From contig CAIKRV010000066.1 in the NCBI GenBank assembly GCA_903829945.1, positions 1 to 64,000 of the forward strand: 64,000 nt of DNA, given 5' to 3'. The DNA is from an uncultured bacterium (GTDB lineage Bacteria > Bacteroidota > Bacteroidia > CAILMK01). The position numbers and the translations under genes were made by a program. The notes under the pieces were generated by a model. It saw only the letters and a list, made by a program, of their open reading frames with translations, did not search any database and was not told where the DNA came from. Positions 1 through 9,914 of the stretch are shown here, one piece after another; position 1 is the first letter of the stretch; every line of letters starts with the position of its first letter.

Positions 1-19
1 AAATAATAATTAAAAAAAA

Positions 20-58
20 TAAGGAGAACTTAATAATTTGGTTCTCCTTATTTTTTAG
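20..58 (-). terminator. Intrinsic terminator downstream of the DPP5 gene
   Basis: A 9-10 bp stem (AAGGAGAAC at 21-29 pairing with GTTCTCCTT at 41-49, 11-nt loop) is flanked by an A tract on the left and a T tract on the right. It can therefore act on either strand. It lies directly after the stop codon of the minus-strand DPP5 gene; on that strand the stem is followed by a T-rich run. Confidence 0.8.
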
Positions 59-75
59 GCATATCCGGCAATTAT

Positions 76-2109
76 TTATTTCAGATATTTATCCAGCCAA
101 TCATAAAATACGCGGTGCCATAATACACTATTTTGAGGTTTACTTACCCAATGATTTTCATCCGGAAAGTATAAAAATCGACTGGGAATATTCATTTGCT
201 GAGCGGCGGTAAATGCTTCCATACCTTGACCAAGTGGCACACGAAAATCTTTTTCATTATGAATTACGAGAATGGGAGCGTCCCAATTTTTTACAAAATT
301 ATGGGGTGAAAATTTAGCGTAGTTTTCAGGATTCTGCCAATAGGAGCCTCTTTGGTCAAAATTTGCAAACCATTGTTCTTCCGTGGTACCATACCAACTG
401 GTAACATTAAACATACCACAATGAGCAATAAATGCCTTAAAACGCTTTTCATGATGGCCAGCCAAATAATAAACGCTATAACCTCCAAAACTAGCGCCAA
501 CACATCCCATTTTGTCCTTATTTACATATGATTCTTTGGAAACATCATCTATGGCACTTAAATAATCCTTCATACAAGCCCCGCCATAATCACCAGATAT
601 TTCATCATTCCATGCCTGGCCAAAACCCGGTAATCCTCTACGATTAGGTGCTACAACTATATATCCATTGGCAGCCATCAATTGAAAATTCCAACGAGCA
701 GACCAAAATTGACTAACCATACCTTGTGGACCACCTTGGCAATATAATAAGGTTGGGTATTTTTTTGATTTGTCAAATCCCGGAGGATAAATAACCCAAA
801 CTAACATATCCTTACCATCATAAGTTTTCACCATTCTTTTTTCAACTTTTCCCCAAGAAATAGAATTATGCAAATCTTTATTTACAAAAGTTATTTGAGT
901 TTCTATTCCTCTATCGTCAACACTGAATAATTCTGTAGGGTTAGAAAAATCCACTCTACTTCCAAGAATATAATTTTGTTTGCCCTTTACCCCAACTTCA
1001 ATGGCATTATAATCATGCCAATCCTTTGTAATCTGTTTAAAATTGTTCGTTTTAAATGAATAACAAAAAATTTGATTTGCGCCTTGATAAGGCGAGATAA
1101 AATAAATCATATTCCCGTCAGCTGTCCAAGAAAAACCCTCAGTAGTAATGTCAATATTAGCAGTGAGGTCTTTTGCAGTTTTAGTTTTAAAATCATAACA
1201 CATTAATCGATTTTTATCAGCTTCAAAACCCGGTGTTTTCATAGAATGATATACCAATTTGCTACCATCCGGACTAAATTGCGGATCTTGATCATAACCC
1301 AAGTTATCCGATGTAATATTATTTGTTTTACCAGTGGCCAAATCATATAAATAAATATCTGAATTGGTGCTATTAGCATAAGCGGTTCCAGTCAATTTTC
1401 GTGAAGTATAAGCGATCCATTTGCCATCGGGGCTCCAAGCTAATTGATCCTCTCCACCCATGGGCTTTACAGGTGCATCATAAGGTTCATTACTCATTAT
1501 ATCAATAGCCTCTGAAGAAACTTTTGCATCAGAATAGTTTGCATAAAAGACATGCGTATATGAACCATCGCTCCATGTATCCCAATGGCGATACATCAAT
1601 CCGTCAAAAATTCTTCCACTTGTTTTATCCAAGTCATGAAATAGCTTTTCCGGACGTAGGTTATCTATTTGGACATCCTGAGTAAATAAAACGTGTTTCA
1701 TGTCCGGAGCATATTTTACATTATCCATACCACCCTTGATGGAACTAATCTTTATTTTCATGGTGCCATTCATCTCCATTTCCCAAAGTTGGTGTTCACC
1801 TCCCTGGGTAGAATAATATGCAATTTTCTTTCCATCAGGTCTCCAGAAAGGGCCGGAAGCAGAATCTGCAGGTCCGGCAATCAGTTTTGGATTCATTCCT
1901 GAAGAATTCATTAAATAAATACTTGTGGTACTTTTATTTTCTTTCAAATTAGGCGTTCTAACTGAATAAACTATCCAATTGCCATCAGGGGATAAATGTG
2001 CATCGCCTACCCTGCCCATTTGCCATATCAACTCAGGACTAAGGTTTTGTTGTGCAATTAATGGGAAAGCATAAAATGCTAAAGTTAAAAGTAAAGCTAG
2101 TTTCTTCAT
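76..2109 (-). CDS. dpp5: Dipeptidyl-peptidase 5-like serine peptidase (family S9)
   Basis: Secreted prolyl-oligopeptidase-family exopeptidase that removes dipeptides from oligopeptides in the periplasm. The N-terminal half (about residues 30-410) holds WD40-like PD40 beta-propeller repeats (SPDG motifs near 48, 233, 287). The C-terminal alpha/beta hydrolase domain has nucleophile motif GASFGG (Ser547), Asp628 in the EKDFR segment and His660 in DENHW, numbered on the full 684-residue ORF. Length and conserved stretches (CQGGPQ, ISGDYGG, LAGHH) match Porphyromonas DPP5. The ORF opens at 2130, but I prefer the ATG at 2109 because it starts a clean signal peptide (MKKLALLL...IAQQ) and a -7 promoter box sits at 2132-2139, leaving the upstream ATG at or before the likely transcript start. 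Confidence 0.92.
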   Translation of the reverse strand: MKKLALLLTLAFYAFPLIAQQNLSPELIWQMGRVGDAHLSPDGNWIVYSVRTPNLKENKSTTSIYLMNSSGMNPKLIAGPADSASGPFWRPDGKKIAYYSTQGGEHQLWEMEMNGTMKIKISSIKGGMDNVKYAPDMKHVLFTQDVQIDNLRPEKLFHDLDKTSGRIFDGLMYRHWDTWSDGSYTHVFYANYSDAKVSSEAIDIMSNEPYDAPVKPMGGEDQLAWSPDGKWIAYTSRKLTGTAYANSTNSDIYLYDLATGKTNNITSDNLGYDQDPQFSPDGSKLVYHSMKTPGFEADKNRLMCYDFKTKTAKDLTANIDITTEGFSWTADGNMIYFISPYQGANQIFCYSFKTNNFKQITKDWHDYNAIEVGVKGKQNYILGSRVDFSNPTELFSVDDRGIETQITFVNKDLHNSISWGKVEKRMVKTYDGKDMLVWVIYPPGFDKSKKYPTLLYCQGGPQGMVSQFWSARWNFQLMAANGYIVVAPNRRGLPGFGQAWNDEISGDYGGACMKDYLSAIDDVSKESYVNKDKMGCVGASFGGYSVYYLAGHHEKRFKAFIAHCGMFNVTSWYGTTEEQWFANFDQRGSYWQNPENYAKFSPHNFVKNWDAPILVIHNEKDFRVPLGQGMEAFTAAQQMNIPSRFLYFPDENHWVSKPQNSVLWHRVFYDWLDKYLK

Positions 2110-2131
2110 TCTATTAAATAAATAATTCATG

Positions 2132-2139
2132 CAAAGCTA
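2132..2139 (-). promoter_or_regulatory. Bacteroidetes -7 promoter element for dpp5
   Basis: On the minus strand the sequence reads TAGCTTTG, matching TAnnTTTG. Transcription would start around 2126, which favours the inner ATG at 2109. I see no clear -33 TTG at the usual distance. Confidence 0.4.
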
Positions 2140-2160
2140 ATAAAGGCAATTGTAATTTCG

Positions 2161-2168
2161 TAATTTTG
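2161..2168 (+). promoter_or_regulatory. Bacteroidetes -7 promoter element for the holin-like gene
   Basis: TAATTTTG matches TAnnTTTG and lies 25 bp before the ATG at 2194. It is back to back with the dpp5 element, so the two promoters share about 60 bp. The -33 element is not obvious. Confidence 0.35.
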
Positions 2169-2193
2169 TATTATAATCCGTATGAGGCAGTAA

Positions 2194-2580
2194 ATGGAAA
2201 CTCCGAAAGAGGATATTTGGCAAACTGAAGAGCTCAATAACATCAAAAACCGTGTTAATGAGTATATTAATACCAGACTACAAATTTGGAAATTATCAAT
2301 TATTGAAAGTGCTGCCAAAATTATCGGAGCCTTAATTTTAGCAATTCTGCTTTTTTGTATTTTACTTACCGGACTAATCTTTGTATCAGCTGCCGCCGCT
2401 ATATATCTTGGACATATTATAGGGTCTCCGGCTTTAGGTTTCTTAATAATTTCATTAGTTTATCTTGTATTAGCTTGGGGCCTCTATTCCTATCGAAAGA
2501 TAATAATTATTGATCCATTAATTCGCTTAATTTCAGGAATCATGAATTCCGATAATGACTATGAAGACACCCATCAATAA
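2194..2580 (+). CDS. Holin-superfamily-like small membrane protein (phage holin family / YqjE-type)
   Basis: 128 residues: a charged amphipathic N-terminus (about 1-40), then two long hydrophobic segments (about 42-75 and 80-101) and a charged tail. This layout resembles the Phage_holin_3_6/YqjE-like families, which are common chromosomal genes in Bacteroidetes and are usually not prophage genes. It overlaps the next gene by 26 bp, suggesting a two-gene operon. The role is unknown; envelope stress or membrane physiology is a guess. Confident as a gene, moderate for the family. Confidence 0.7.
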   Translation: METPKEDIWQTEELNNIKNRVNEYINTRLQIWKLSIIESAAKIIGALILAILLFCILLTGLIFVSAAAAIYLGHIIGSPALGFLIISLVYLVLAWGLYSYRKIIIIDPLIRLISGIMNSDNDYEDTHQ

Positions 2581-2920
2581 TTTAGACTCACTTAAAGCTG
2601 AAAGGGCGCGTTTACATGCGAAAAAATTAGCATTAGAAACCTCATTAAAAAACGATGTTACTTTTATTAAAGAACAATATTTGAGTACAAGTATTGTGAG
2701 TAAAGTGGCAGCAAGTATGGTTCCGGCATCTATCCGACATTCAAAATGGATAAATAACCCCATTAATTATATTGCAAAATTAATTACTCCTGCAAAAGAA
2801 GAAGTAGTACATACCGGTGCAGACAATAGCAAAGGTGATAAGATTAGAAACATGGTTCTGGCAATTGCACAAACTGCAGCACCGGTCCTAATTAGTACTT
2901 TACTAAAAAGAAGGAAATAA
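2555..2920 (+). CDS. Conserved hypothetical protein paired with the holin-like gene
   Basis: 121 residues. The N-terminus (about 1-45) is charged and helical, the middle is polar, and the C-terminus has a short hydrophobic stretch (about 101-116) followed by a basic KRRK end. I do not recognise a domain. The start overlaps the upstream gene by 26 bp; a second in-frame ATG six bases later is equally possible. Translational coupling to the holin-like gene is the main clue: a membrane-associated partner is an inference from position only. Confidence 0.65.
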   Translation: MTMKTPINNLDSLKAERARLHAKKLALETSLKNDVTFIKEQYLSTSIVSKVAASMVPASIRHSKWINNPINYIAKLITPAKEEVVHTGADNSKGDKIRNMVLAIAQTAAPVLISTLLKRRK

Positions 2921-2932
2921 AAAATTAGATAA

Positions 2933-3843
2933 TTATTTCCTAAGATTTTTTAGTTCACGAAATAATTCAAGTTCTCGTTCAGTTAAGTTTTGCGGTAATT
3001 CAATCTCAAGGCGTAAATATAAATCCCCGTATGAATTTTCCTTTTCATAATATGGGAATCCCTTATTTTTCAAACGTAATGTTGCTCCATTTTGACTACC
3101 CATTGGGATTTTCATTTTAATGGTACCGGAAAGAGTTTCAATATTCATTTCCCCACCAAGTAAAGCAGTATATAAAGGTACTTTTACATCCTTATAAATA
3201 TTCACGCCTTCGCGCTTAATCTCAAGCTGTGGAAGAATATGAACAATAATCATAATATCTCCATTAGGCCCTCCATTAATTCCTGATCCTCCTTTCCCTT
3301 TTAATCTTAAGGTTTGGCCATCTTCAACACCGGGTTTAATTTTAATTTTTAATTGTTGCCCGCTAACATTTAAAATTCGTTCAGTGCCAGTATATGCTTC
3401 ATTTAGAGTGAGTTCTAAATCTGCTTTAAAATCTTGACCTTTTCTGGAAAAACGATTATTCCCTTTGCGACCTTGTGAGGCACCGAAAATATTCTAAAAA
3501 AATCGGAAAAATGGCTTCCGCCAAACATTTCATCCTCCTCGTCACCTGCATAACCTTGACGAGACTGAGCATATTTACCCCAATCAAAACCACCTTGTTG
3601 TGCTCCTGCTTGTTCATACTTTTGCCAATCTGAACCTAAAGTATCGTACTTCTTCCTTTTTTCCGGATCTTCTAGCACTTCATAGGCCTCACTTATTTCT
3701 TTAAATTTATCTTCCGCAGCCTTGTTATTAGGGTTAGCATCCGGATGATACTGTTTAGCAAGTTTCCGATAAGCTTTACGGATCTCATCAGCACTTGCAT
3801 TTTTTGAAACACCTAATGTTTTATAATAATCTTTAAATTCCAC
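2933..3843 (-). pseudogene. DnaJ/CbpA-type J-domain co-chaperone, disrupted by a frameshift
   Basis: The 5' part encodes a J domain with the HPD motif (residues about 5-70) and the start of a Gly/Phe region. The frame then leaves the family sequence at about 3491-3495 and stops at 3415. The remainder, including the substrate-binding beta domains (KIKPGVEDGQTLRLKGKG, then the 106-residue ORF 2933-3253), continues in another frame. Adding one base after the AGA codon restores a typical FFRNIFGAS segment and an uninterrupted protein of about 304 residues without a zinc finger. The start is GTG; an in-frame TAA lies upstream and no in-frame ATG exists. It could be a true mutation or a sequencing/assembly error. 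Confidence 0.85.
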
Positions 3844-3899
3844 TTTTTTCCATTTTTAACATGCTACAATTTTGAACTTAAAATAGTTTTCATTTTTCC

Positions 3900-3932
3900 T
3901 TAAAAATTAAAAAGGCCTTCAATTGAAGGCCC
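3900..3932 (-). terminator. Palindromic terminator after the first CotH gene
   Basis: A perfect 18-bp palindrome GGCCTTCAATTGAAGGCC (3914-3931) sits just beyond the stop codon of the minus-strand CotH gene. On that strand it is followed by TTTTTAATTTTTAA, the usual form of an intrinsic terminator. Confidence 0.8.
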
Positions 3933-3939
3933 ATTTAAT

Positions 3940-6657
3940 TTATTTTATTAAAATCAGTTTTGCATTACTAAAACTTCTATCCGTTTGTAATTTTAAGGTA
4001 TAAATTCCGGAAGGGTAATCTTCTAAATGTATCATACTATTCCAACCATTATATACATCAAAATGAAATTGTGATATTTCTCTGCCGGTAGCATCGAGCA
4101 AGGTAAGCATAGCACGATTGGCATATTTTAAATGCACCTGCACATTAAATAATCCATTGCCCGGATTTGGATAAATACTGATATTAGCATCAGGATTTAA
4201 GGCCGGATAAATTCCGGAACTGGTATCTTTATTGACAGTGATGACACGTCCAATAATATTACTTTTATTTTTACTTTGGTCTTCTGCCTGATAGGTAACC
4301 GTAAACACCCCAATCATACTAGTATTTATATAAGAACCTCCTATTAAAATTATTGGCTTTTTGTCATAATTATCAGTGACAATATAGCCAGGGTCCACAT
4401 ATACACTATCCTGAAAAACGCTTACGCTATCTTTACCTAATCGAGTAATTCTAGGCGCAATGCTATCAATCACATTGATTATTCTCCTTATTGAATCTGA
4501 ATTTCCTGAATGATCCTTACCAATATACCAAATGCTAAAAATTCCTATACTATCAGTTGTATAGTTTTTCAAATTACTATGTATACTGAGCTGTGGAATG
4601 GTATCGTAATTATCTTTAATATTCACGGAAGAATCAGAATAAGTTGCAAACACTTCCAAGGTAACTGTATCCTTACCTTTCAAAGTTAAAAGCGGAGCAA
4701 TTGTATCTACCACCTTAATGACCCTCAATACAGAATCTTTATTGAATGATTGGTCCTCCTCTTTGTACCATAAATAATAGTACCCTAGCGAATCCGGAAT
4801 ATTATTTTTGAAGTTAAAATTACCGTAGGTACTTAATAAAGGAGAAGGATCATAATTATCACTTATAACTAAATTGTTTTCCTTGTATGGAGTATTCACT
4901 TCAACCAATGCAGTGTCGCCTACACCAAATGAAATTATTGGAGCTATGGTATCCACCACATGAATAACACGGTCAATATTTGTCCTATTACCGGCTTTAT
5001 CACTTAAGAAGTAGGAATAGTAATAATATCCTAAAGTAGATGAATCTAAGGAATTACCTTGAATAATTTTAACATTAGAATCACCATAGTTATCATGATA
5101 AATAATACCTGAATCAATATAGTGCGTATTAACTTCCAAAAGTACGGTGTCCTTCCATCGCAATTTCACAGTAGGCGGATCAATATCCCTCCGGCAAGTA
5201 CCGGGTAAATATTTATCTAGCCATGCAAAACGACGATGAATAAAGCCCTTCATTGTATCGCATTCTTGTTTGAAATTCTTAGCTAAGAAAACTTGTGCAT
5301 TCCAAAATGAGGTACCAAAAACCGGCCACCTCGTAAAATTTCTTTTCACTGCACCGGTATGGGTTTTTGTTATTGGGCCATCCAAAAGTAAAACAGCATT
5401 GCTATCTATCCACCTATCCATGCTAGAATCACTGGCAAAACTTCTACGATAAATGGTCCAATTACATTTCAATTCACTCATCCAAAGTGAATCTCCGGGG
5501 CCATAATTCAAACTTGATAATTTGCTCTTTTTCAAACCTGGTGGCTTATTACCCATTAACTTAAACCACCAAAACGAAGCTTGAGTACTACCTGAAGATG
5601 CATCACCCGCGCAATATTCGTAACCTGAAAATAAATTTGCTTCGTAAAAACCTGCATTATACCAAGTAATATCAAAATCCCAAACCGGGCCGCAATGTAT
5701 TCTCCTATCACGACTATTCCTATCTTTCCACATAAAAAAACTTGCACGGTAATCATCCAAATTCTTACTCATTTCTTGGGTTAAGAAATAATCTCCAATA
5801 GATTTCATATCACCAAATCTCCTCCAATTGGTATCTGGGGGATTGGTGGCCTTTTTATTATATAAAATTGATTCAAAACTATCAAAATATGCCTTGATGT
5901 ATTTTTGTTGAGCAGCTACAGGTGCTCCCGGATCATCATATCCAAATAGTTGATATGATCCATCTATTGGTTTGGGATATTTTGAATCCCAACCAACTGT
6001 ACTATTCCAATCTGTTTTAATAATATATCCCCCAGTCAATGCATCTCCACTTACATCAGTAGGGTTTAATTTTTGGATATTAATACGCGTTGCTCCTCTT
6101 TTTGCCTTTTCAATAACAGTATAAACGCCTCTGTAATCCCCATTATACATAATTTCTACATGTTTAAATCGTGGGCTATAATTACCCATACTTTGAAATA
6201 CATGTTGACTCAATGCATTTCGCATCAAGCTACGGTCCATATAATTGGCAATAAAATCCCAATCATGTTCTTTGGGCAATCCAATAAAAGTTCTATCGGC
6301 TACGGTCCAAGTGGAATCTTCCGCTTGCATAGCATATGATTTTTTATCAAAGGATAATGAACTTGCCCCATGTAATTTTATTGAACAATAACCACGAAAC
6401 TTTGCTGAATCCTTTACATGGTTAAATTTACCGGGTCCATTATCAATTACCCACATATAACATTGCACATATGAGGAATATGCAGTATCAATATCTTGCG
6501 TTTTAACTTTAGTCTTTAAAATAATGATTGGCAAATTCGAACTATCTAATTTTACCGAAGTTGCACTGCAATATTGTGTTCCAAAAAGAATCACAATAAA
6601 AAGAAGTATTAATGGACGAAATGGCATGTTTGTATGTTTTGTTTTGGTATTTGGCAA
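3940..6657 (-). CDS. Secreted CotH-kinase-family protein with Ig-like repeats and T9SS sorting domain (paralog 1)
   Basis: 905 residues. Signal peptide at the N-terminus; an inner ATG at 6627 (MPFRPLILL) gives a more typical one than the ORF start. The CotH domain spans about residues 35-480 and shows HDWDFIANYMDRS, GVYTVIEKAKRG, NLDDYRASF and GPVWDFD, the last two carrying the acidic residues expected for CotH atypical kinases. Four tandem repeats of about 80 residues (about 487-809) follow; they resemble DUF5011/HYR-type Ig-like domains with DNYD and VVDTIAP signatures. The last about 80 residues (YPNPGNGLFNV...) are a T9SS type A sorting domain, so the protein is predicted to reach the surface. 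Unlike its two neighbours it lacks the P domain. It starts 11 bp after the upstream paralog and is probably cotranscribed. The substrate is unknown. Confidence 0.85.
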   Translation of the reverse strand: MPNTKTKHTNMPFRPLILLFIVILFGTQYCSATSVKLDSSNLPIIILKTKVKTQDIDTAYSSYVQCYMWVIDNGPGKFNHVKDSAKFRGYCSIKLHGASSLSFDKKSYAMQAEDSTWTVADRTFIGLPKEHDWDFIANYMDRSLMRNALSQHVFQSMGNYSPRFKHVEIMYNGDYRGVYTVIEKAKRGATRINIQKLNPTDVSGDALTGGYIIKTDWNSTVGWDSKYPKPIDGSYQLFGYDDPGAPVAAQQKYIKAYFDSFESILYNKKATNPPDTNWRRFGDMKSIGDYFLTQEMSKNLDDYRASFFMWKDRNSRDRRIHCGPVWDFDITWYNAGFYEANLFSGYEYCAGDASSGSTQASFWWFKLMGNKPPGLKKSKLSSLNYGPGDSLWMSELKCNWTIYRRSFASDSSMDRWIDSNAVLLLDGPITKTHTGAVKRNFTRWPVFGTSFWNAQVFLAKNFKQECDTMKGFIHRRFAWLDKYLPGTCRRDIDPPTVKLRWKDTVLLEVNTHYIDSGIIYHDNYGDSNVKIIQGNSLDSSTLGYYYYSYFLSDKAGNRTNIDRVIHVVDTIAPIISFGVGDTALVEVNTPYKENNLVISDNYDPSPLLSTYGNFNFKNNIPDSLGYYYLWYKEEDQSFNKDSVLRVIKVVDTIAPLLTLKGKDTVTLEVFATYSDSSVNIKDNYDTIPQLSIHSNLKNYTTDSIGIFSIWYIGKDHSGNSDSIRRIINVIDSIAPRITRLGKDSVSVFQDSVYVDPGYIVTDNYDKKPIILIGGSYINTSMIGVFTVTYQAEDQSKNKSNIIGRVITVNKDTSSGIYPALNPDANISIYPNPGNGLFNVQVHLKYANRAMLTLLDATGREISQFHFDVYNGWNSMIHLEDYPSGIYTLKLQTDRSFSNAKLILIK

Positions 6658-6668
6658 TTTTAATCTAA

Positions 6669-9600
6669 TTATTTAGTCAATATAAGCTTTGAATTTACAC
6701 TTATATTTTTTGCAGTTAATTTGAGTGTATAGACCCCGGAATTTAATTGTTCCATATGTAAAATTTTAGTTATACCGTTTTCAACGGTGCAGGTAAATTG
6801 GGGATAAATTCTTCCCAAATCATCATACAAGCTAAGTATTGCTTTTTCATCTTTCTTTAAAGCAACTGAAACATTAAATATCCCTGAACCCGGATTTGGA
6901 TAAATATTTAAATATGAATTCCCGGAATTCGGCTCAGAAATTCCTACGCCTTGCTTGATATTAATAATTCTACTAACATAAGTACTTTTATTTCCTGATT
7001 GGTCAGTTGCAGAAAAATCAATGGTATAAATTCCGGCGAGCGATGTATTAATAAAAGTACCCGAGGTATCTACTCTCGGATGTTTATCATAGTTATCTTT
7101 TACAACGTATCCAGTATCAACATACACATCGTTGGTATGAATAAAAACACTATCAGGGCCAAGAAGTGATATACTTGGCGGTATGGTATCTATTACTTGT
7201 ATTGTACGAGCAACTGAGTCTTTATTTCCGGAGTGGTCCATTGCTTTATACCAAAGCGTAAAGAAGCCCAAACTATCTGTTTTGAAATTTTTTAAATTGC
7301 CAAAGTGTGATAAAATTGGGTATTTATCATAGTTATCACGGACAGTAATATCAGAATCATTATATTTATTATACACCTCAATTTTTACGGTGTCTTTACC
7401 GTTAATTAAAATCTTTGGAGCGGTGGTATCTACAACGTGAATGTATAATAAAGCTGAATCTTTGTTTCCACTTTGATCCATAGCATAAAACCATCGAGTA
7501 AAATAACCTAAAGTATCAGGAATATTATTTTTAAAATTAAATGACCCGCCATACCTAACTATAGGTGATAAATCATAATTATCACTAATTATAACACTGC
7601 CGTCTGTGTATTGAGTATAAACGGAAAGTTTGATTGTATCACCTTTACTAAATAAAATGTTAGGCGCTATCGTATCAATAACTTTAATCACCCGCTGAAT
7701 GCTTACTGAATTTCCTGCCTTATCGTATAGGAAATAAGAATAAACATAATATCCAAGTGTAGAGCTATCCAAATTAGAACCTATTACAACTTTCACATTT
7801 GAATCACCAAAATTATCATGATAAACAATTCCGGTATCCTTATAATGTGTATTTACTTCTAATAATACCGTATCCTTACCGATAAGTTTCACCGTAGGAG
7901 GATCAATATCTCTTCTGCAGGTACCCGGCATAAAACGATCCATCCATTTCATTCTACGATGGAGCCATCCTTTTAAAGAATCAACTTCACCCGTATAGTT
8001 TTTAGTATTGAATGGATTCCCTAAATATAAAGGCCAACCCCATACCGGCCATTCTTTAAAATTTCTAACCTGTGCATCTTTTAATAATACAGCATTGCTA
8101 TCAATCCAATGATCCAAATTTGTTTGGCTTAAAAGTCCGCGACGATGTAAAGTCCATCTACATTTTAATTCATTTTTGAAAGATGTATCACCGGTTCCAT
8201 AATTGTACCAAGCTTTAGTTCCTTTGGGTACCAGCGGGTATTTATTCCCTAACAACTTAAACCACCAAAATTCACCATTACTACCTCCACTATTAAAAAA
8301 CCAACTGCACCAACTTCCCCAATAATCACCCATCGTAATATCAAAATCCCAAACCGGGCCCATATGAATTAACCTATTTCTACTATTTCTATCCTTCCAC
8401 ATATAAGAACTGGCGCGGTAACCATCAATATTCGTCGTTATTTCTTGAGTAAAGAAATAATCCATGAGAGAATATTGGTCCATATAATTTCGCCATGTGG
8501 TACCTAAAGCAGATGAATTCGTTGCTCCATGTAATATCGTTTCAAAGCTATCATAAAATTCATGGATATATTTGGCTTGATTAGAATCAGGCATAGAGGG
8601 ATTATCGTATCTGAAATATGCATGCCATGAGGTATCATCCGGTTTGCCATATTTAGAATACCAGCCCCATGAACCTTTCCAATCTTGTTTAATAATATAG
8701 CCACCGCTTACTGAATCCCCATGATTGCAATTACTGTCCATTTTGACAATATTTACTCTGGTCTTTTTTACTTTTATTTTTTCAATAAACAAATATACAC
8801 CTTGGTACTGCCCATTTAAAATTAACTCCACATGTCTAAAACGTGGAGAATAATTACCCATGGAGGTAAATAAATGTTGAGCAATGGCATTTCGCAATAA
8901 ACTTCTATCTAAATAATTTGCAACCAATGCCCATTCTTGTTCTTTAGGGAAGCCTAAAATTGCGGTATCCTTGGTTGCAAAATTTGAATCTAAGGTATTA
9001 ATGGAATAAGAAAGTTTAGGAAATGACCTCGACCAATTGCCATGCAATTTAATCCCGCAATAAGTTTTAAATTTTAAAGAATCCTTAGCAAAATTCATTT
9101 TCCCCGCGCCGTTGTCTACAACGCAAAATTGACTATTCGTTGGGATATTTCCATTTGGCACTGCCTGTCCAAAAGTATTAATCACACAAATTGGTAAATT
9201 AGAACTATCAATCCTTGCATCGCGATTTGGATTTGTACCCAAGCCTAAACTCCAATTTACTAATATATCCTTTCTACTAGGATTATAATCAAAAACCACC
9301 AAATACCACATCCCTGTATCAACTTGATTTTGATTAATTTGCCTCAAAAAAGACTCTGAAATATAAGACCCCTTATAAGGTGGCTTTCCAAAGTGAATAG
9401 GGGTAAGCGCGGTGTCCGTAAAAAAGGTGCTGTCATAATTTCGATACATCCCACCGTTATAATAGGATATTTGATAATAACCACCTGAAGGAGTATATAA
9501 ATATATGCCAATATCACCGGTATATTGACATTTAATATTTACATTTAAATACTCAAATCCAAAAGAATCACTAGTATATGCCGGCACACCCGTAACATGA

Positions 9601-9725
9601 ATCGGGAACCAATTCCCTTTTGAGAAAGTGTCAATTTTTGATCTAGCACCAACAAAAACAGTAGTACTACCCTGGACATGATAAGTTGCCAATAGGAGAA
9701 GTAAGCTAAATAAATATCTTTTCAT
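6669..9725 (-). CDS. Secreted CotH-kinase-family protein with P domain, Ig-like repeats and T9SS sorting domain (paralog 2)
   Basis: 1018 residues. A signal peptide (about 1-19) is followed by a beta-rich segment (about 20-170) that resembles the P/Homo-B domain of proprotein convertases (WYLVVFDYN...VNWSLGLG). The CotH domain (about 175-600) has EWALVANYLDRSLLRN, YQGVYLFIEKIK, NIDGYRASS and GPVWDFD. Four Ig-like repeats of about 80 residues and a type A T9SS domain (YPNPGSGIFNV) complete it. Close architecture to paralogs 1 and 3 shows tandem duplication, but the proteins have diverged well beyond recent copies. Probably cotranscribed with paralog 1 downstream. Likely surface or secreted; substrate unknown. 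Confidence 0.85.
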   Translation of the reverse strand: MKRYLFSLLLLLATYHVQGSTTVFVGARSKIDTFSKGNWFPIHVTGVPAYTSDSFGFEYLNVNIKCQYTGDIGIYLYTPSGGYYQISYYNGGMYRNYDSTFFTDTALTPIHFGKPPYKGSYISESFLRQINQNQVDTGMWYLVVFDYNPSRKDILVNWSLGLGTNPNRDARIDSSNLPICVINTFGQAVPNGNIPTNSQFCVVDNGAGKMNFAKDSLKFKTYCGIKLHGNWSRSFPKLSYSINTLDSNFATKDTAILGFPKEQEWALVANYLDRSLLRNAIAQHLFTSMGNYSPRFRHVELILNGQYQGVYLFIEKIKVKKTRVNIVKMDSNCNHGDSVSGGYIIKQDWKGSWGWYSKYGKPDDTSWHAYFRYDNPSMPDSNQAKYIHEFYDSFETILHGATNSSALGTTWRNYMDQYSLMDYFFTQEITTNIDGYRASSYMWKDRNSRNRLIHMGPVWDFDITMGDYWGSWCSWFFNSGGSNGEFWWFKLLGNKYPLVPKGTKAWYNYGTGDTSFKNELKCRWTLHRRGLLSQTNLDHWIDSNAVLLKDAQVRNFKEWPVWGWPLYLGNPFNTKNYTGEVDSLKGWLHRRMKWMDRFMPGTCRRDIDPPTVKLIGKDTVLLEVNTHYKDTGIVYHDNFGDSNVKVVIGSNLDSSTLGYYVYSYFLYDKAGNSVSIQRVIKVIDTIAPNILFSKGDTIKLSVYTQYTDGSVIISDNYDLSPIVRYGGSFNFKNNIPDTLGYFTRWFYAMDQSGNKDSALLYIHVVDTTAPKILINGKDTVKIEVYNKYNDSDITVRDNYDKYPILSHFGNLKNFKTDSLGFFTLWYKAMDHSGNKDSVARTIQVIDTIPPSISLLGPDSVFIHTNDVYVDTGYVVKDNYDKHPRVDTSGTFINTSLAGIYTIDFSATDQSGNKSTYVSRIINIKQGVGISEPNSGNSYLNIYPNPGSGIFNVSVALKKDEKAILSLYDDLGRIYPQFTCTVENGITKILHMEQLNSGVYTLKLTAKNISVNSKLILTK

Positions 9726-9733
9726 GGTAATTA

Positions 9734-9741
9734 CAAATGTA
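9734..9741 (-). promoter_or_regulatory. Possible -7 promoter element for CotH paralog 2
   Basis: The minus strand reads TACATTTG (TAnnTTTG), 8 bp before the ATG at 9725. The leader would be only a couple of bases, so this is a weak call. It would separate transcription of paralogs 1-2 from paralog 3, consistent with the hairpin at 9915-9950. Confidence 0.25.
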
Positions 9742-9914
9742 CCATTTTATTAAATATCATGTTCCCCATATTATCAAATGATTATGAGAATATTCTTTAG
9801 CCCCTTTTAAATTTAAATAGCTAATTTTCTTAAGCTTACATTTGGCTATATGTTATTGTAAGTAAAAAACCGGATTTTATGCTAAAACTATTGGATGATT
9901 AAGGAAATAAATAG

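Noticed and set aside
2194-2920. Holin-like gene as a sign of a prophage
   Set aside because: No other phage genes nearby; this family is a common chromosomal membrane protein in Bacteroidetes.
3485-3510. Programmed -1 frameshift on the T7 run in the DnaJ-like gene
   Set aside because: Slipping back one base on TTTTTTT leads straight into TAG in the new frame, so it would truncate instead of producing the full protein.
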